From Actinopolyspora lacussalsi subsp. righensis (lineage in GTDB: Bacteria > Actinomycetota > Actinomycetes > Mycobacteriales > Pseudonocardiaceae), in assembly GCF_900116555.1 (NCBI RefSeq), contig NZ_FPAT01000004.1, positions 372,001 to 436,000 on the forward strand: a stretch of DNA of 64,000 nt, written 5' to 3'. Of this stretch, positions 60,866 to 64,000 are shown piece by piece (position 1 is the first letter of the stretch; every line of letters begins with the position of its first letter). Below the pieces are notes generated by a model. The model saw only the letters and a program-made list of their open reading frames with translations, made no database searches and was not told where the DNA came from. Made by a program: the position numbers and the translations under genes.

Positions 60866-61261
60866 ATGGCAGAGATCTGGCAGAGCGAGCCCATGCGCGA
60901 CTTCGCCGAACAGGTACGACAGCGCGCCGAAATTTCCTCGCTCGACGAGGCGTCCCGCGTCGCTCGCGCCACCCTGACCACACTGGCCGAGGCCGTCAGC
61001 GCGGGCCAGGTAGACGAGCTGGCCGAGGGCCTGCCGGAGGAACTGCGGAACGAACTCTCGCAGCGCAGCGGGCAGGCTCGTTCGCTGAACAAGTTCGAGT
61101 TCCTGGACCGCGTCAGCGGCGAGATCGCCACCATCGACCTGGAGACGACCGAGGACCAGGTCAGAGCAGTACTGACCACCCTGCGCGAGTGGGCGCCCTC
61201 CGGCGAGACCACCGACGCCGTCGAGCAGCTGCCCGGCCCGATCGCCGCACTCTTCCAGTAG
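60866..61261 (+). CDS. DUF2267 protein
   Basis: A 131-residue acidic, all-helical protein from ATG 60866 behind GAAGAGGGA. The pattern EASRVARATLTTLAEAVSAG, LAEGLPEELRNELSQRSGQA, KFEFLDRVSGEIATIDLETT and VRAVLTTLREWAPSGETTDA, ending VEQLPGPIAALFQ, is that of DUF2267. These proteins are commonly coded near stress and dormancy genes in actinobacteria. No enzyme function is known. It diverges from the hibernation-factor gene across a 258-bp region. Confidence 0.85.
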   Translation: MAEIWQSEPMRDFAEQVRQRAEISSLDEASRVARATLTTLAEAVSAGQVDELAEGLPEELRNELSQRSGQARSLNKFEFLDRVSGEIATIDLETTEDQVRAVLTTLREWAPSGETTDAVEQLPGPIAALFQ

Positions 61262-61309
61262 CGCTCCGCGACTCCCGGGCTCAGCGGTGCCGTTCGTAGC
61301 CGTTCGTAC

Positions 61310-61323
61310 ATTTCGCGAGAAAT
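61310..61323 (+). repeat. Short GATTTC-family hairpin after the DUF2267 gene
   Basis: ATTTC-GCGA-GAAAT, 48 bp beyond the stop codon and in the same orientation. It has the same loop as the other members but a five-base stem. No gene is seen in 61262-61424. Confidence 0.55.
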
Positions 61324-61424
61324 TTACGCGGGACTCGGCATCAGGTGATGCCGCACACCGCGAAGAAGTTCAGGCGAAAACCGTGGGGTCGCCCGGTAAG
61401 GGATCCGTTCACCGTGCCGTACTT

Positions 61425-62081
61425 TCAGGCGGTCTCGTCCTCGTCCGGCAGCCATTCGACCGTTTCGAATATCCCCTGGGCCAGGTCCACGATGTCGGTC
61501 CAGTCCTCGGTGTTGTTGCTCGTGACCGAAACCCCCAGGATATCCGACACGGAAGGACTGGGAATCCACGCCGTGATCGCGTGATTGGTCAGCTCGATGG
61601 CTTCCTCGCCCACTTCGACGGTGCTTGGGGTGGCGGAACGGGTCACGACGGATTCACCAGCCGGGAGCTCGACCACTTCGACCTCCGTGCCCGACTGATT
61701 GCCGTAGTACTGCTCCAGTGCGGCGACGGCGGTGTGCCGTGTGGTTCGTTCCGAGCCGAACACGAAGCAGCTGACCACGACCATCAACGGTCGTTGCGCT
61801 TCCTGGGCCGATCGGAAGACGGCGGCGGCGTTGTAGTGCGCCCCGCCCGCCTCGGCGGAGGCGCCGAGCGTCATCAGCATCGCCGCGACACCGGCCAGCC
61901 CCTGATCGATCTCGGTGTCCTCGGGGAGCCCGAACCGGACCGCTACGGCCGAGGCGAGCGCGTGCAGCTTCTCCTCGGTCGGCTCCCCCTCGGGAAGTTC
62001 GATGAAGCCCTCGGGAAGCACCAGCGAGTAGCGGGGTACTTCCTGAGCGGTATCGGTGGCGTCGTCGGTGATGTCGGTCAT
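61425..62081 (-). CDS. Hypothetical protein of a type VII secretion effector locus
   Basis: A 218-residue acidic, soluble protein from ATG 62081. It starts TDITDDATDTAQEVPRYSLV, with LPEGFIELPEGEPTEEKLHA. The middle has a Gly/Ala-rich AAMLMTLGASAEAGGAHYNA and beta strands (MVVVSCFVFGSERTTRHTAV). The end is NHAITAWIPSPSVSDILGVS with an acidic tail. I do not recognise a named domain; similar proteins stand next to WXG100-like effector genes of Pseudonocardiales. Its start overlaps the stop of the preceding gene (ATGA, 62078-62081), so it belongs to that operon. It might be a chaperone or immunity-type partner; this is inference. Confidence 0.65.
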   Translation of the reverse strand: MTDITDDATDTAQEVPRYSLVLPEGFIELPEGEPTEEKLHALASAVAVRFGLPEDTEIDQGLAGVAAMLMTLGASAEAGGAHYNAAAVFRSAQEAQRPLMVVVSCFVFGSERTTRHTAVAALEQYYGNQSGTEVEVVELPAGESVVTRSATPSTVEVGEEAIELTNHAITAWIPSPSVSDILGVSVTSNNTEDWTDIVDLAQGIFETVEWLPDEDETA

Positions 62082-62671
62082 CGCGGTTCGTTGTTCCAGG
62101 TAGCGTTGACGAAGCGGGTAATGAGCTTGCGTTCCTCGATGGTGGGGCAGAAGTACGCCCGGCAACCGTCCGGCCAGGCGACCTCGATGCTCTGCTGCGA
62201 GGCGTGGTGGAACCGGACCGAGGAGGACTCGTCGCTCTGCCACACCACACGCGGCGGCTTGTCCGGCTTGTTCAACACCACCACCGCCACCCGCGAGTGG
62301 GAAACCACCAGCCACAACCGGCGCTGCGTGCGTTTCACCGTGTCGATCAACGAGGTCGGACCTGGGTTGTCCTTCGAACCGGAGACGGAGATGACGCCGG
62401 GCGCCGGTTTGACGTGGTGATAGGACTCCTTGACCAGGCCGAAGGCCTCGAACCATTCCCTGATCCAGGCATAGGCAACCAGCAGCGGGAAAAAGACTAC
62501 AAAACCAATCTTGAACCCAATAGACCTGGTCCCAATCTCCTCCCGCCCATTGAAATCACTGAGCTCAAATTTTTCCCAACGGAAGTAGATTACCTCGCAA
62601 TGCTCAGACCAAGCATCGACATACCGACCCCTAACAACATCGCGCTCGTGCTCATCCACTGGACAAACCAC
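62078..62671 (-). CDS. Hypothetical protein with one membrane segment, T7SS locus
   Basis: A 197-residue protein from GTG 62671. The N-terminal 50 residues are charged. A hydrophobic helix follows (IGFKIGFVVFFPLLVAYAWI), and the C-terminal 110 residues look like a small beta domain (RRLWLVVSHSRVAVVVLNKP, SSVRFHHASQQSIEVAWPDG). The DNA of its first third (62460-62671) is markedly richer in A+T than the chromosome average, as is the adjoining end of the effector gene. It is coupled to the following gene. No function is assigned. Confidence 0.65.
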   Translation of the reverse strand: MVCPVDEHERDVVRGRYVDAWSEHCEVIYFRWEKFELSDFNGREEIGTRSIGFKIGFVVFFPLLVAYAWIREWFEAFGLVKESYHHVKPAPGVISVSGSKDNPGPTSLIDTVKRTQRRLWLVVSHSRVAVVVLNKPDKPPRVVWQSDESSSVRFHHASQQSIEVAWPDGCRAYFCPTIEERKLITRFVNATWNNEPR

Positions 62672-62690
62672 CCCAATTTTGTTGCTATTT

Positions 62691-64000
62691 TTATTTTTCG
62701 TTCAATTTTGACTCAACATAGGATTCAGCCTGCCCCGAAGCATAGTCCTTGCCTTCAGCTATAGCAACCTTTTTGACCGACTCCACCCCAGAGCCAATAG
62801 CAACCCCCGCATTAGAAAATGGATCAATCGAAGATTTCGTCACCGTGTTAATCAAATCGACAGATTTCGCATGAGTGTAAATCGCGGCGTTTTCGATGGC
62901 TTCCTTGGGATTGGCCCTCAGCTCTGCTTTGGTGATCGGAGAAATATCCGTCTTCCCGGTAGCCTGCTTCAGAATGTCCGATTTTGAAGTAATTCCATCG
63001 ACACTCAAAGCTTTCTTACCGAGACCGCTCGCCTTGCTCGGTATTTTGGATGCCGCCGCGACCTTCCCTGCCTGTGACGCCGCGTTCTTCGCACCGGCGA
63101 CGAGGCGTCCGCCGGGAATGACTCCGATGGCGTCCATACCGATCTTTCCCCAGGAGACATCGGCACCACCGGCCTTGGCCAGCGCGTTGGTTCCCAGTGC
63201 GGCGGCGCTGACGGTTATGGCGGCGGCCGAGGTGACCGCGTTGACTCCTGGGATCCAGGAGGTCGCGATCGCGACGACACCGAGCACCGTGCTCACGGTG
63301 CTGAGCACGTCGCCGATCTGTTTCAGGAGCTCGGCGTGGTCCTCGACCCACTGCCAGGCCCGGTCCGCCACCTCGCTGATGCTCTCGCCAAGTTCTTCGA
63401 GCGCGTTGCCGAGACGTTCCAGCAGGCCGGGTTTCTCCGGAGCCTCGTCGGTGGCGCGGCGTAACGCGTTCTCCACCTGCTTGGCCAGCTCTTCGTGCTG
63501 GGCGAGCAGCCGCTTGGCCTGGTCCAGGATCGCTTGCAGATCGTTGTCGGCCTCACGCAACGTCGCCTGCGCGGCGTCCAGTCGGCGCTGTGCCTGCTGC
63601 AAGGATTCCTGGTCCGGGAACCGCTGGTTGGCCAGGTTCAGATCCGGATTCGACTCCGCCTCGCGGAGACGTTTTCGCGCGGCGGCGGCCTTGGCTTCGT
63701 AGTCCCGTGCTCGTTGCTGGAACGAGCTCAGGTCGTGCGACCACCGCGTGAGCGTCCGTGAGGCGTCACCGAGCGAACGGTGCGCCTGCTGCAGGTACTT
63801 GGGTAATTCGCCCACGGTGTCCTGGAACGCCTCGGCGGCCTTGCCCTGCCACAGCCCTTCCTGACTGCTGATCTTCGACAGCGCCTCGTGGGCGCTTCCC
63901 ATCCTGGTGGCCACGTTCCCGAGGTCGGTGGCCACCGACTCGACCGTGGCGACGGTTCCGGGGGCGGGATCGAAGCCCAGTGCCGGGTACTCGGAGTTTC
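62691..64000 (-). CDS. WXG100-like type VII secretion effector (partial, runs off the window)
   Basis: The open frame continues to the window edge, so the true start lies outside; about 435 residues are visible. It begins ...YPALGFDPAPGTVATVESVA, a start common in T7SS effectors, followed by a helical WXG-like module (LWQGKAAEAFQDTVGELPKY) and a long coiled coil (about 60-190, LREAESNPDLNLANQRFP). A Gly/Ala hydrophobic stretch follows (VLGVVAIATSWIPGVNAVTS). The last 130 residues (from about 63080) are different in composition and AT-rich, ending YASGQAESYVESKLNEK, as in polymorphic effectors whose C-terminal domain is exchanged by recombination. I cannot name the toxin domain. Confidence 0.75.
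   Translation of the reverse strand, partial: NSEYPALGFDPAPGTVATVESVATDLGNVATRMGSAHEALSKISSQEGLWQGKAAEAFQDTVGELPKYLQQAHRSLGDASRTLTRWSHDLSSFQQRARDYEAKAAAARKRLREAESNPDLNLANQRFPDQESLQQAQRRLDAAQATLREADNDLQAILDQAKRLLAQHEELAKQVENALRRATDEAPEKPGLLERLGNALEELGESISEVADRAWQWVEDHAELLKQIGDVLSTVSTVLGVVAIATSWIPGVNAVTSAAAITVSAAALGTNALAKAGGADVSWGKIGMDAIGVIPGGRLVAGAKNAASQAGKVAAASKIPSKASGLGKKALSVDGITSKSDILKQATGKTDISPITKAELRANPKEAIENAAIYTHAKSVDLINTVTKSSIDPFSNAGVAIGSGVESVKKVAIAEGKDYASGQAESYVESKLNEK

Noticed and set aside
1-64000. CRISPR arrays, tRNA or rRNA genes
   Set aside because: The direct repeats found are tandem units of 12-21 bp without spacers, and no cloverleaf or rRNA-like stretch was recognised on either strand.

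Overview
The window is GC-rich DNA (mostly near 68-72% G+C by eye) with dense genes, many GTG/TTG starts and frequent ATGA/GTGA stop-start overlaps. It is a filamentous actinobacterial chromosome, most likely Pseudonocardiales. A halophilic genus such as Actinopolyspora would fit the acidic proteins and the gene content, but the sequence alone does not prove the genus. The anchor is a block collinear, from memory, with Mycobacterium tuberculosis Rv0046c-Rv0058: ino1, padR, a DUF5318 gene, ponA, a GT87 mannosyltransferase-like gene, rpsF-ssb-rpsR-rplI and dnaB.

Layout. 1-4.6 kb: PRC-barrel protein, type VII secretion-associated protein, a GH15 glucan hydrolase overlapping a glucose dehydrogenase. 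4.7-7.5 kb: a truncated XRE/DUF5753 regulator, an IS200/IS605-type element (divergent tnpA and tnpB, 3' hairpins of a probable guide RNA), then a DUF397-like tail. 7.6-22.3 kb: DUF3558 lipoprotein, ino1-padR, DUF5318, PBP1A, two convergent GT87 enzymes, endonuclease IV, a secreted protein, and the ribosomal/ssb operon. 22.3-26.1 kb: a run of DnaA-box-like 9-mers, then dnaB with two inteins. 26-36 kb: ECF42-type sigma factor with YCII partner, GNAT, HAD, MFS exporter, PhoX phosphatase, SDR, amidohydrolase, PadR/HAAS pair. 36.8-49 kb: two NarL-type two-component systems, trmB, an ABC-2 exporter, a Cof-type phosphatase and a ferredoxin-reductase-like flavoprotein. 49-53.3 kb: two dynamin-like GTPases enclosing a GrpE-like protein. 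53.7-59.2 kb: an iron-regulated NIS siderophore operon (desABCD type) behind two IdeR/DmdR boxes. 59.5-61.3 kb: a Balon/Rv2629-type ribosome hibernation factor divergent from a DUF2267 protein. 61.4-64 kb: a type VII secretion effector module running off the right edge.

The most unusual signal is not a gene. A family of dispersed intergenic repeats recurs about nine times, usually starting on or just after a stop codon and pointing in the direction of the upstream gene. Its distal end carries a hairpin CGATTTC-GCGA-GAAATCG with a GNRA-type loop; this hairpin also occurs alone. Full-length inverted copies lie on both sides of the siderophore operon. Other noteworthy points are a class 3 intein and a class 1 intein in one DnaB, both with eroded homing endonucleases, and the dynamin/GrpE-like/dynamin operon. 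No tRNA, rRNA or CRISPR array was seen.
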